From Nocardia sp. BSTN01 (GTDB lineage: Bacteria; Actinomycetota; Actinomycetes; Mycobacteriales; Mycobacteriaceae): a stretch of 64,000 nt of DNA. Location: assembly GCF_015354405.1 (NCBI RefSeq), contig NZ_JADKYP010000019.1, positions 1-64,000 on the forward strand, read 5' to 3'. Of the stretch, positions 38,750 through 47,536 are shown piece by piece. The position numbers and the translations under genes were made by a program. A model generated the notes under the pieces. That model was not told the origin of the DNA. It ran no database searches and saw nothing but the letters and a program-made list of their open reading frames with translations. Position 1 is the first letter of the stretch, and each line of letters opens with the position of its first letter.

Positions 38750-39382
38750 TCACTTGGTGGGCAGGGCGTTCTGCAACCCGCCGACGTCGGTGATCTTCCA
38801 GTCCGAGTTGCGGTCGATGGTGAGCGAGTAGGTCACGGTGGTGCGACCGCCGTCGGGTGTCTGCGCGCTGGTCGAGGTCACGTCCAGATAGGCGTTGACC
38901 TTGTAGATGCCGTCGGATTCGGAGGTCACCGCGGCCGACAGCGGCGTGGCTTTCGAGGTCCACTGCAGCGGCAGGAGGATCTGCTCGAGTTGCGGGGCGG
39001 TCGCGTCGAACTTCGCCGCCAGCTGGGGCGTGGTGCCGGCCTTCAACCGCTCGATCCAGCTCTTCACATCGTGGTAGTCGATGGTCGAGGCGCCGACGGC
39101 GTACTTCGACGCGATATCCGCGGCGTGCCGGTCGTCGGCGGCGGCGGTATCGCGATCGGACAGGGTGGAGCGCGCCGAGAAGTACAGGCACCCGAATACG
39201 ATGCTCGCCGTCAGCAAGGCGACGATCACCGCCGTGACCAGTACGGTGGAGAGCCGGACGGCGATCGTCAGCGCGGCTCGTCGCTCACCGGCGGGCACGG
39301 AAGCCGGTGTGGCACCGGTGTTTTCGTCCTTGCTCTCCTCCGCCGCGGCCGGGGTGTTCTTCTCGTCCACTGCTGTGCTCAT
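38750..39382 (-). CDS. Mce-associated membrane protein (Mam)
   Basis: 210 residues. Charged N-terminal tail (AVDEKNTPAAAEESKDENTG), one transmembrane helix LSTVLVTAVIVALLTASIVFGCLYF, then an extracytoplasmic NTF2-like domain with ASKYAVGASTIDYHDVKSWIERL, TVTYSLTIDRNSDWKITDVGGLQ. This is the standard Mam build that accompanies mce operons. 36 nt after mceF. Confidence 0.88.
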   Translation of the reverse strand: MSTAVDEKNTPAAAEESKDENTGATPASVPAGERRAALTIAVRLSTVLVTAVIVALLTASIVFGCLYFSARSTLSDRDTAAADDRHAADIASKYAVGASTIDYHDVKSWIERLKAGTTPQLAAKFDATAPQLEQILLPLQWTSKATPLSAAVTSESDGIYKVNAYLDVTSTSAQTPDGGRTTVTYSLTIDRNSDWKITDVGGLQNALPTK

Positions 39383-39418
39383 CGGTCGGTTCCTCCTGCC
39401 GGTCGGGCTGGGTGGTAG

Positions 39419-40375
39419 CTATCTGACGGCGATCCGGAAATGCAGCGTGCCGTCGGGATCGACGCCCTGCAGTGCCTGGCTGATCAACGCGCTGACGTCG
39501 ATATGGGGCGAGGAGTGGACGGCCTCGGTGAGTACCGGCTGCAAGGCGGGGCCCAGTGGCGCGACGGCCGGTCCGATCTTGTTCAGCAGTTCGGTCAGTT
39601 GCCCGAGGAACGGGACCAGTCCGTCGCCGGTGTAGTAGTTGTCCACGGGTTGTTTGTTCGACAGCACGGACCCGCCCTCGACGATCTTGATCAGCATGGT
39701 GCCGAACCGGCCGAGTTGCGGTCCGGCGGTTTCCAGGGAGGGCCCGAGCCAGTCCATGTTCCCGCCGACGGCCTGCATATCGGCGAACAGCTGCCGGATG
39801 GCGTCGGTGCGGCTCAGCAGGGTGGCCGCCAGCAGATCGGACGAGTGCTGCAGGGTGCGCATCGCCTGATCGGTCCCCGTCAGCGCGGTGTCGAAGGTGT
39901 CGACCAGTCGCGCCACCGTCTCCGGATGGAGCTGCTCGAGCAGTGTCACCGCCCGGGTCGACAGCGCAGTGATGTTCATCGGCAGATGCACCCGCTCGGT
40001 CGAGATCGTCTGCCCGTCACGCAGATACGGCCCACCCGGGCTCGTCGAGGCGAATTCGATATACGGTTCGCCGAGCGCCGACAGCTGTTCGATGTGGATG
40101 TCGCTGGTGGCCGGGATGTGGTACTTGTCGTCGATCCGCAGCCGGACGAGCACGCCGGAGGCTTGTTTGCGCACCGTCTCCGCCTTGCCGACCGCGACCC
40201 CATCGAACAGCACCGGCGAATTCGGCCCTAGCCCACCGGATTCGGCGAGCCGGAGATCGGCGGTGAAGGTGGACGTGCGCGGATCGAGGTGCAGCACACC
40301 CACCGTCATGTAGACGATGCCGAAGACGAGGACGGCGGCGATCGCTGTGAGCGAGACGATCGATCGGATTCTCAT
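39419..40375 (-). CDS. mceF: Mce family protein MceF
   Basis: 318 residues. N-terminal anchor SIVSLTAIAAVLVFGIVYMTVGVL, MlaD/Mce domain with LGPNSPVLFDGVAVGKAETV, LGEPYIEFAS and helical C-terminal region (LSTRAVTLLEQLHPETVARLVDTF). Sixth Mce protein of the operon; with MceA-E forms the hexamer that threads lipid across the periplasm. ATG overlaps the mceE stop by 4 nt. Confidence 0.9.
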   Translation of the reverse strand: MRIRSIVSLTAIAAVLVFGIVYMTVGVLHLDPRTSTFTADLRLAESGGLGPNSPVLFDGVAVGKAETVRKQASGVLVRLRIDDKYHIPATSDIHIEQLSALGEPYIEFASTSPGGPYLRDGQTISTERVHLPMNITALSTRAVTLLEQLHPETVARLVDTFDTALTGTDQAMRTLQHSSDLLAATLLSRTDAIRQLFADMQAVGGNMDWLGPSLETAGPQLGRFGTMLIKIVEGGSVLSNKQPVDNYYTGDGLVPFLGQLTELLNKIGPAVAPLGPALQPVLTEAVHSSPHIDVSALISQALQGVDPDGTLHFRIAVR

Positions 40376-41469
40376 CGCACCGCTCCGATCATCCGTAGCG
40401 TGTCGACGATGCGGGTGGTCTGCTCCTCGGGGGGCATGCCGGGGGCCGGAGACGGCGATACCGTGACGCCGACCAGATCTATCTTCGGCCCGCGCTCGGC
40501 GAACGGAATGATCTGGGACTGCAGCAGATTCGTCAGTTTCGCCGAATTGGACGGAGAGCCGGTGTCGAGCGGCGCACTGCCGAACAGCATCGGCACCACC
40601 GCGCGCGCGGCGGCCGTGGTCGAATCCAGCACCGGCCCCAGCCAGGTCGTCGACGGCGCGAACGGGCCGAGGGCGGTGAGGACGAAGACGACGCCGATTT
40701 CGGCACGGATCACATCGGTGGTGTGCTGCACCCCGTCCGGGGTGAGCAGGGGATCCCACGTCGAGGTGTGATCGAGCAGGCCCTCGTCGACCGTGGCTTG
40801 GATGCCGCTGACCAGCTGGTGAATCGAATCGGTATGGACGGCAAGGTCGTTCAGGTCCGAACCGAGCACGTCGGAGATCCGCGCGGTCACCGCCGGATCC
40901 GCGGGCATGATCCCGTTCACGGTGTGCACGATGTTCTGGATGTCGTGCACCGCGCCGCTGCCGACGAAGGTGGCCAGCTGGGCGAGGATATCCTCGATGG
41001 GCAGTTGCGGGCGCGTGTCGGCGATCGGGATCGTCGCGTCCGGGCGGATCTCGCCGGCCGTGGGGTGGGCCGGTTCTGTGAGCGCGATGTGGACGTCGCC
41101 GAGTGGTGTGGCCTGCCGCAACTGGGCGGTGGTGCCGACCGGTAGCCGGACCGAGGTGCGGATGGCGACATCGGCGATCACATAGCCTTTGCGCCCGGCG
41201 GCCGTGCCGGTGGGCGGCGCCAGGTCGACGACGGTGATGTGGGTGAGCTGCCCGATCCGCACCCCGTTCGCGATGACCTTGGCGCCCTGCGGGAGATTGA
41301 GGACATCGGCGAATTCGATGTGCAGACGGTAGGTCGGTCCGCCGACGCCGGTGCCGGGCACCGGGATGTCGGCGGGCTGGAAACCGCAGGCCGTGGCCGA
41401 TGCGGCGAGGGAGGTGGCGACCAGCGCGCCGGCGCAGATCCGGCGCAGGTTCGCGGTGCGTCGTGTCAT
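40372..41469 (-). CDS. mceE: Mce family lipoprotein MceE
   Basis: 365 residues. Lipoprotein signal RICAGALVATSLAASATACG with the lipidation Cys at about residue 28, as is usual for MceE (LprK-type). MlaD domain: LPQGAKVIANGVRIGQLTHITVVDL, QLRQATPLGDVHIAL. Overlaps mceD and mceF by 4 nt each side. Only lipid-anchored Mce subunit, the rest having TM helices. Confidence 0.92.
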   Translation of the reverse strand: MTRRTANLRRICAGALVATSLAASATACGFQPADIPVPGTGVGGPTYRLHIEFADVLNLPQGAKVIANGVRIGQLTHITVVDLAPPTGTAAGRKGYVIADVAIRTSVRLPVGTTAQLRQATPLGDVHIALTEPAHPTAGEIRPDATIPIADTRPQLPIEDILAQLATFVGSGAVHDIQNIVHTVNGIMPADPAVTARISDVLGSDLNDLAVHTDSIHQLVSGIQATVDEGLLDHTSTWDPLLTPDGVQHTTDVIRAEIGVVFVLTALGPFAPSTTWLGPVLDSTTAAARAVVPMLFGSAPLDTGSPSNSAKLTNLLQSQIIPFAERGPKIDLVGVTVSPSPAPGMPPEEQTTRIVDTLRMIGAVR

Positions 41470-42575
41470 TTCGCGCTCACCGCCGACAGGAGTACCGGCA
41501 GGGCCGGCACGGTCACCGCGCCGTCGCCGGCGGTTCCGCACTGCTGTCCCGCGACCGCCCGCAGCGCCGCGCAGATCTGGTCGGTCTGCTGTGGAGGCAG
41601 CGCCAGTTTCGGTGGCGCGTACCCGATGGTGAACTCGCCGCTGACCGGATCGACCGCATCGGTGAAGCCGGTGGCGAGAGCCGGGGTCATGCGGATGATC
41701 TCGGCGAGCGAGCCGACTCCCGAGGCGATGAGCTTCGACAGACCGGGGATGGTGTTCAGCGCGCGCAGTGCGGGGGAGCCGAGCTTCATGACCACCTCGT
41801 TGAGTTCCGGGAGCAGCCCGGCGAGTGCGGTCACCAGATCGGCCACGGGCGGGAAGGCGAGGGTATTGATATCGGAGAACGTCTCGGTCAGCCGCGGCAC
41901 GATGTTCTCCAGTTCCGGCCATCCGTTGCGGGCGCGATGGGCCAGTGCGGCCAGATCGTCCATGAGCTGACCGAGATGTCCGATCGCCGCGTCGGGCGAG
42001 GCGAGCGCCCGGCTCAGTTGCTCGATGAGCGCGTTGAGCTGCGCTCCGGTACCGGATGTCGCCCGGTCGAGGGCGTCGAGGCCGTCACCGACGGCGGTGC
42101 GCTGTGCGGGATCTGCGGACGCGTTCAACTGATCGGAGAGTTTCGCCAGGGCGTCGAAGGTTTCCGACATGCTCTTGGGTGTCAGGGTTTTGGTGATGCA
42201 TCGGCCCGGATCCCAACCGGCTCCGGCGGGTTCGGCGCCGATGAGTGCCAGAGTGCGATCGGCCAGGATGGTGTGGCTCACGGTCACCGCGCCGACGTCC
42301 GGCGGGAGCGTGCGGTCGGCGCGCACCGTGAACCGCACCTTGGCCGCACCGTGGTCGGGTTCGATGGCGGTGACCTTGCCCACCTGAACGCCCATGACGG
42401 TGACCGCGCTGTCGGTGTAGAGGCCGATGCTGTCGGGCATTTCCGCGCAGTAGCTGCGCATCGCCGGTTCCGATCCGGTCATCTTCACGCCGAATCCCGC
42501 GGCCAGCACGAGCACCAGCACGACCGCGGCCGACATCAGGCCGCGCGATCCGAGCATCTTCGTCAGCATCAGCAT
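41466..42575 (-). CDS. mceD: Mce family protein MceD
   Basis: 369 residues. Anchor GLMSAAVVLVLVLAAGFGVKM; MlaD domain with LYTDSAVTVMGVQVGKVTAIEP, TILADRTLALIG; long helical part with many Leu. The start overlaps the mceC stop by 7 nt. Confidence 0.9.
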   Translation of the reverse strand: MLMLTKMLGSRGLMSAAVVLVLVLAAGFGVKMTGSEPAMRSYCAEMPDSIGLYTDSAVTVMGVQVGKVTAIEPDHGAAKVRFTVRADRTLPPDVGAVTVSHTILADRTLALIGAEPAGAGWDPGRCITKTLTPKSMSETFDALAKLSDQLNASADPAQRTAVGDGLDALDRATSGTGAQLNALIEQLSRALASPDAAIGHLGQLMDDLAALAHRARNGWPELENIVPRLTETFSDINTLAFPPVADLVTALAGLLPELNEVVMKLGSPALRALNTIPGLSKLIASGVGSLAEIIRMTPALATGFTDAVDPVSGEFTIGYAPPKLALPPQQTDQICAALRAVAGQQCGTAGDGAVTVPALPVLLSAVSAK

Positions 42576-43612
42576 CCCCCTCCGGGAACCGGAACGCAGA
42601 TACCGGTGATCGTGGCGGCGGACTGGTCGACGCTCACCCCGCCGCCTGGCTGGACCAGCGGCGTCAGGCGCTGCTCGAAGGTGTGCAGCGAGTCGAGCAG
42701 GGCGCCCATACGATCGCCGAGTTCCCGCAGTTTCGGAATCGCGTCGACGAGCGGCTGCGCCTGATCGCGCAGCGAGTCGTCCCAGATCCGGCCGAGCGGG
42801 ACCAGCTTCTGCACCAGCTGGGCCAGGCCGTGCAGCGCCCAGCTGAGCTGTTCCCGATTGTCGGCGACGACGTTCTCGAGGGTGCCGAAGGTCCGCATCA
42901 GGGTGACGAGCGTGTCGGAATTCTTGTTCAGCGCCGTCAGATATTCGTCGGTCAGCGCCAGCGTGTGCGAGACGTCCGCGTTCTGCCGGTCCATGATGGC
43001 GACGATGTCGGCGACCGCGCGCCCGGCGTGCCGGAGCGCGTCCGGACTCTTGTCGATCGCGCCGGTCAGCGCGGCGAGGTCGCGGCGGATGGCGTCGCCG
43101 TCGGTCCGCCGCACGGGCTCGACCGCGTCCTGGAACGCCTGGGTGAGGTTGTAGGGCAGCATGACGCGCTGCGCGGGAATGACGGTGTGGCCCAACGGGT
43201 TCGATCCAGCCGGCTGTACGGCCAGATAGTAGCCGCCGACGAGGGTCAGCATCCGCACCGCCAGGGTGGTCTGATCTCCGATGGCGACGCCGTCCTTCAC
43301 GGTGAAGGTCATCCGCACCCGGTCGGGCAGGAGCCGCAGCGCTGTCACCTTGCCGACCGGAATTCCCGCGATCCGGACGTCGTCGCCGGTGCGTATCGAA
43401 CCGGCCTCGGCGATATCCGCGGAATACGTACGCTCCGGGGTGGTTCCGACGACATCGATGACGCCGATGGCGGCGACCAGCACGAGGACGGCGACGATTC
43501 CGCCTATGCCCCAGCGCAATTGGGTGCCGCGTTCGTCGCGGCCGGTGAAGATCGCGCGGCGGGCGGTGCGCGCGGCGGCGGCGATCGACGAGGGGGTGAT
43601 TACCGGTGACAT
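42569..43612 (-). CDS. mceC: Mce family protein MceC
   Basis: 347 residues. Cytoplasmic 30-residue leader, anchor IGGIVAVLVLVAAIGVIDVVG, MlaD domain (RTGDDVRIAGIPVGKVTALRLLPDRVRMTFTVKDG), helical tail, Pro/Gly-rich end. Overlaps mceB by 13 nt. Confidence 0.9.
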   Translation of the reverse strand: MSPVITPSSIAAAARTARRAIFTGRDERGTQLRWGIGGIVAVLVLVAAIGVIDVVGTTPERTYSADIAEAGSIRTGDDVRIAGIPVGKVTALRLLPDRVRMTFTVKDGVAIGDQTTLAVRMLTLVGGYYLAVQPAGSNPLGHTVIPAQRVMLPYNLTQAFQDAVEPVRRTDGDAIRRDLAALTGAIDKSPDALRHAGRAVADIVAIMDRQNADVSHTLALTDEYLTALNKNSDTLVTLMRTFGTLENVVADNREQLSWALHGLAQLVQKLVPLGRIWDDSLRDQAQPLVDAIPKLRELGDRMGALLDSLHTFEQRLTPLVQPGGGVSVDQSAATITGICVPVPGGGC

Positions 43613-44604
43613 AGCGTGATCCTCTGTCCGGCGATCAGGACGGCCAGCGGTGCGGGCGCCGCCGCGATGCCGTGCGAGCAGGTCATATTCGCGTCGGGTC
43701 CGGTCGGCGGAACGGTCGACGCCAGGGTCTGGATCAATCCCGGGAGCCGTCCCAGCACGTCGGCGGCCTGGCGCGGGTTGGGAAGGACCCGATGCAGGAG
43801 CGCGTCCAGGTCGCGGTTCTTCTCGCCCGTGACACCCAGGACATCCAGCAGGTCCAGCAGCGGGCGCAACATCGGCGGAATTTCCATCGCGAATTGCACC
43901 AGGCCGGGCAATTTGTCGGTGATGGTGACGAACAGTTCGGTCAGATTCGTCATCAACTGCATGGCGTTTCCGGACTTTCCGGCCATATGCGCGGAAACCT
44001 GGGCGAAATTGTTCACCAGGATCGACAGCACCTGTGCGCGGTCCGACGCGTACCGACTCAGCGTGTCGATGGCCTCGAGCGCCGGCCCGATGCCGTTGCC
44101 GTCGCCCTGAACGACGGCGAGCATACTGCTCGCGAACCGGTTCAGATCGTCGGGTGACAGCTGCGCCAGCACCGGCTGCAGCCCGTTGAACAATGTGGTG
44201 ATGTCGAAGGCCGGAATCGTCTGCGCCGTATCGAAGGCCGACGCCGGCGCGCGGCGGGCGCCGGGGCGATCCGGCTGCCGGATCTCCAGGTACCGGAAGC
44301 CGGTGAGGTTCTGATATCGCACCGCCACACGGGTTTCGGTGTAGAGCGGGTGGCCCTGTGTCACCGTGAAACGCACGCGCGCCAGGGCCCCGTCCAGTTC
44401 GACGCTGCGCACCTTTCCGACCTGTACCCCGTAGAGCCGGACATCGTCGCCGGTCCGCAGTCCGTTCGCATCGGTGAACATCGCGGTATAGGTGTCGGTG
44501 TCACCGTCGACCGGGCGCTCGATCAGCCGGAACACTCCGGCCAGCACGACGACCATGGCCAGGACGGACAGGGTGACGCGAATCCACAACGCACGTGTCG
44601 ACAC
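43600..44604 (-). CDS. mceB: Mce family protein MceB
   Basis: 334 residues. Anchor RVTLSVLAMVVVLAGVFRLI; MlaD domain (LRTGDDVRLYGVQVGKVRSVELDGALARVRFTV); helical portion with LLDLLDVLGVTGEKNRDLDALLHRVLPNP. GTG at 44604 follows the mceA stop directly (TGAGTG). Confidence 0.9.
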   Translation of the reverse strand: MSTRALWIRVTLSVLAMVVVLAGVFRLIERPVDGDTDTYTAMFTDANGLRTGDDVRLYGVQVGKVRSVELDGALARVRFTVTQGHPLYTETRVAVRYQNLTGFRYLEIRQPDRPGARRAPASAFDTAQTIPAFDITTLFNGLQPVLAQLSPDDLNRFASSMLAVVQGDGNGIGPALEAIDTLSRYASDRAQVLSILVNNFAQVSAHMAGKSGNAMQLMTNLTELFVTITDKLPGLVQFAMEIPPMLRPLLDLLDVLGVTGEKNRDLDALLHRVLPNPRQAADVLGRLPGLIQTLASTVPPTGPDANMTCSHGIAAAPAPLAVLIAGQRITLCHR

Positions 44605-45663
44605 TCAGTTCCCTCCTGCGCCGGTCCGGTGGGACAGCAGCGCCGCCAGCGGCGTTGCCAAACCCGGAACGGTGGTGAGGTCGACGCGCGCGTTCAGCAC
44701 CGGCCCTGCCGGCGAGTCGTGGAAGCCGGCGCCGAGACGGTCGAGCAGCTCACGTAATTCGGTCTCCGATCGCTGTGGGTCGGAGACCGAACCGGCGATC
44801 TGGTCGAGCATCGTGACGGCGATCGGCAGCAGGCCCCCGAAGTTTCGCTGCGCGGTGTAGAGGGTTTCCGTTGCCACCGGGAGCATTTCGTTCTGAACCC
44901 GGTTGAACATCTCCGAGAAGCGATCGACGTTCTCCTTCGTCGCGAGCTGCTGGTTCGTCAGATCCGCGTGCAACAGTTCGGCCGCGCCGGCGAGCAGTGC
45001 CGGTACGCCGTGCAGCGCCGAGCCGAACTGGCCGAGCACCAGTGACGGGGGGAGTTGCTGGGTTTCGGTGAACGAGCGAGCGGTCGTGCCGATCGCCTGC
45101 AGCAACGGGGTGAAGGCGCCGATGTCGTGCGAGGTCGTGCGCAGCACCTCGGTGAGTTTCGGGGTCAGCACGTCGTCGGTGAGCCGGCCCGTGGATTCCA
45201 GCAGCGCGGCGAGGGTGGCATCGCGCACCCGATCGGCGTCGCGATCGCTGAGGTCCACGGTCGAGCCGTCCCGCAACGGTGTGCCGCCGGTGATCGGATT
45301 CAGTTGCAGCGCAGTGATTCCGAAGAGATTGCCGGGCGCGTAGTCGACGGTCAGTGCGTCGGTCAGTCCGAACAGCTGCGAGCGGCGCAGAGCCAATGCG
45401 ACGCGCTGACGGCCGGCTCCGGCCATGGCGACCGCGGCGACCGACCCGACCCGCACACCGTCGAGCCGGACATCGGTTCCGGGGCCGACGCCCTCGCCGA
45501 CCTGTGCGGTGACGAGGTCGACGCGGATATCGTCGGCCGGTCGGCTGTCGGGCAGCAGCCGCCAGCCGACAACGATCACCGCGGCGAGGGCGACCGCCCC
45601 GATGCCGAGGATCCGGGCGCGGCGGGGCCCGACCTCGGTGCCGGGCAGGGCATAAGGAGGCAT
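44605..45663 (-). CDS. mceA: Mce family protein MceA
   Basis: 352 residues. First of the six Mce proteins. Anchor ILGIGAVALAAVIVVGWRLL; MlaD domain with VGPGTDVRLDGVRVGSVAAVAMA, and LTVDYAPGNLFGITALQLNPITGG. C-terminal helices. ATG 45663 follows yrbEB by 4 nt. Confidence 0.9.
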   Translation of the reverse strand: MPPYALPGTEVGPRRARILGIGAVALAAVIVVGWRLLPDSRPADDIRVDLVTAQVGEGVGPGTDVRLDGVRVGSVAAVAMAGAGRQRVALALRRSQLFGLTDALTVDYAPGNLFGITALQLNPITGGTPLRDGSTVDLSDRDADRVRDATLAALLESTGRLTDDVLTPKLTEVLRTTSHDIGAFTPLLQAIGTTARSFTETQQLPPSLVLGQFGSALHGVPALLAGAAELLHADLTNQQLATKENVDRFSEMFNRVQNEMLPVATETLYTAQRNFGGLLPIAVTMLDQIAGSVSDPQRSETELRELLDRLGAGFHDSPAGPVLNARVDLTTVPGLATPLAALLSHRTGAGGN

Positions 45664-45667
45664 GGGG

Positions 45668-46531
45668 TCATCCGGTGAACGTGATGGGGGACTGGAATCC
45701 CCAGAGGACGATGGTGGTGAGCATGTCGAGCGCGATGATCGAGACGAGGCTGGCCCGGATCGCGCGCCCCGAGCCGATGCCGACGCCCTCCGGGCCGCCG
45801 GTCGCGAAAAAGCCTTGGTAACAGTGGATCAGGACAACGGCGACGGCGAAGACCATGACCTTGATCGTCGCGGCGATGACGTCCCAGCCCAGGACGAACT
45901 GATCGAAATAGTGGTTGTAGGTACCGGCCGGTGTGCCGTGGATGGTGGTGACGATCAGCGCGCAGGACAGGTAGCTGAGAATCAGGGCGACCACGAAAGC
46001 CGGTGCCACTGCGATGATTCCGGCGATGACACGGGTGGTCACCACGAACGGCACCGACCGCACGCCGAGCGATTCGAGCGCGTCGATCTCCTCGGAGATG
46101 CGCATCGACCCGATCTCCGCGGTCATCCGGCAGCCGGCCTGCGCCGCGAAGCCGACACCCGCCGCGATCGGCGCCAATTCCCGGGTCACCCCGAACGCGG
46201 AGATCAGGCCGCTGAGCTGGCCCAGTGAGAGCAGGTTGAGTGCGCTGAACGCCTCGATGCCGATGGAGGCGCCCATCGCCGCCCCGAGCAGCAACATCAG
46301 CGGGACCACGCCGCCGCCGATGATGACCGAGCCGCGGCCCCACGTCATATCGGTGATCACCACGACCGTCTGGCGCCGGTAGTGCCGCAGTGTGTACGGC
46401 AGCGACGACACCACCTGCCAGCCGAATCCGAGCACGAAGCCGATCGATTCGAACGGCCGCAGCGGATGGGCGCGGCGCCCGAGGCGATGCACCCACCGCA
46501 GGCCCGCGGGCGCGTACGGGGTCGCGGTCAT
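45668..46531 (-). CDS. yrbEB: Mce-system permease YrbEB
   Basis: 287 residues, MlaE-family integral membrane permease with five or six spans (VIIGGGVVPLMLLLGAAMGASIG, AFVVALILSYLSCALIVT). Family landmark FGVTRELAPIAAGVGFAAQAGCRMTAEIGSMRISEEIDALESLGV. Start overlaps the yrbEA stop (TGATG). Pairs with YrbEA as the ABC-type inner-membrane channel of the Mce lipid importer. No MceG ATPase is in the window. Confidence 0.93.
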   Translation of the reverse strand: MTATPYAPAGLRWVHRLGRRAHPLRPFESIGFVLGFGWQVVSSLPYTLRHYRRQTVVVITDMTWGRGSVIIGGGVVPLMLLLGAAMGASIGIEAFSALNLLSLGQLSGLISAFGVTRELAPIAAGVGFAAQAGCRMTAEIGSMRISEEIDALESLGVRSVPFVVTTRVIAGIIAVAPAFVVALILSYLSCALIVTTIHGTPAGTYNHYFDQFVLGWDVIAATIKVMVFAVAVVLIHCYQGFFATGGPEGVGIGSGRAIRASLVSIIALDMLTTIVLWGFQSPITFTG

Positions 46532-47388
46532 CAGGCCATCCTCACCGGGAAGAACATGGTGACCACCTGCGTGATCGCGGTGTTGAGCACGGTGACCGCG
46601 GCGATCGACATGACGACGGCCGCGTTCACGCCGTCGGCCACCCCGCGCGGGCCGCCTCCGGCTTCGAGTCCGCGCTGGCAGGCGATGATCACCACCAGGA
46701 AGCCGAAGATCAGCGCCTTGATCAGTGACACCCAGATGTCGAGGGTGGTGGTGAAGGCGCCGAAGGACTGCCAGTAACTGCCGGGCGTCACCCCGAGCGC
46801 GGCGACCGCGACGGCGAATCCGGAGGCGATGCCGACCGCGATGATCAGGATGTTGAGCAGGGGAGCGACCAGCATCATCGCCGCGATGCGCGGCACGACC
46901 AGGCGCTGCACCGGATCGATGCCCATGACCCGCATGGCATCGACCTCTTCGCGCACGGTCCGCGCGCCCAGATCGGAGGCGATGGCCGCCGATCCGGCGC
47001 CGCCGAGCATCATCGCGGCCGCCATCGGTGCGCCCTGTTTGATCACCCCCAGCCCGCCGGCCGCGCCGATCATCGAATCCGCCCCGAGTTGCGACACGAT
47101 ATTGCCGACCTGGGTGGAGACGATGACGCCGAACGGAATCGCCATCAGCACACTGGGAATCGCGGTGACCTTGATCAGAAACCATGCCTGCGTGAGGGTT
47201 TCGCGCGTCTGAAAGCGCATCCGCACCGCATCGCCGAGGCCTACCCCGATCGCGTGGGAGCCCATCTGCAGCGCTCGGCCGAGCGTGGCCAGACTCGACA
47301 GCACCGTGTCGGAGAAGTTCCGGCGCAGGACCTGCGTCGCCCTGGGTTCCCGTCCCCCGAGGTGTACATCCAGATCAGTGGTCGACAT
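46531..47388 (-). CDS. yrbEA: Mce-system permease YrbEA
   Basis: 285 residues, first gene of the mce operon. MlaE family: SMIGAAGGLGVIKQGAPMAAAMMLGGAGSAAIASDLGARTVREEVDAMRVMGIDP (read in parts) is the EExDA-type loop that contacts the ATPase. GGAGG 5 nt before ATG 47388. The upstream 148 bp contain the operon promoter and an inverted repeat. Confidence 0.93.
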   Translation of the reverse strand: MSTTDLDVHLGGREPRATQVLRRNFSDTVLSSLATLGRALQMGSHAIGVGLGDAVRMRFQTRETLTQAWFLIKVTAIPSVLMAIPFGVIVSTQVGNIVSQLGADSMIGAAGGLGVIKQGAPMAAAMMLGGAGSAAIASDLGARTVREEVDAMRVMGIDPVQRLVVPRIAAMMLVAPLLNILIIAVGIASGFAVAVAALGVTPGSYWQSFGAFTTTLDIWVSLIKALIFGFLVVIIACQRGLEAGGGPRGVADGVNAAVVMSIAAVTVLNTAITQVVTMFFPVRMA

Positions 47389-47431
47389 CGAACCTCCGTC
47401 CGCCGAACCATGCGGCAGAACGTACCATATG

Positions 47432-47463
47432 ATCTGGACCACATTCCAGACACCAATCCAGAT
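47432..47463 (-). promoter_or_regulatory. Inverted repeat at the mce operon promoter
   Basis: On the reverse strand ATCTGG...CCAGAT arms (47458-47463 and 47432-47437) with an extra CTGG copy in between (47446-47449), and CATATGGT-like -10 sequence beside them, about 45-75 nt before yrbEA. Reads like a repressor site of GntR/FadR or TetR type overlapping the promoter. Which regulator acts is unknown. Confidence 0.5.
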
Positions 47464-47536
47464 GGGTGCTCTGATCTGTGGGCAAGGGTCGGCGATCCGT
47501 GCGGGAAGGGGAAAACCGCGTGCTGTCCAGGCGGTT

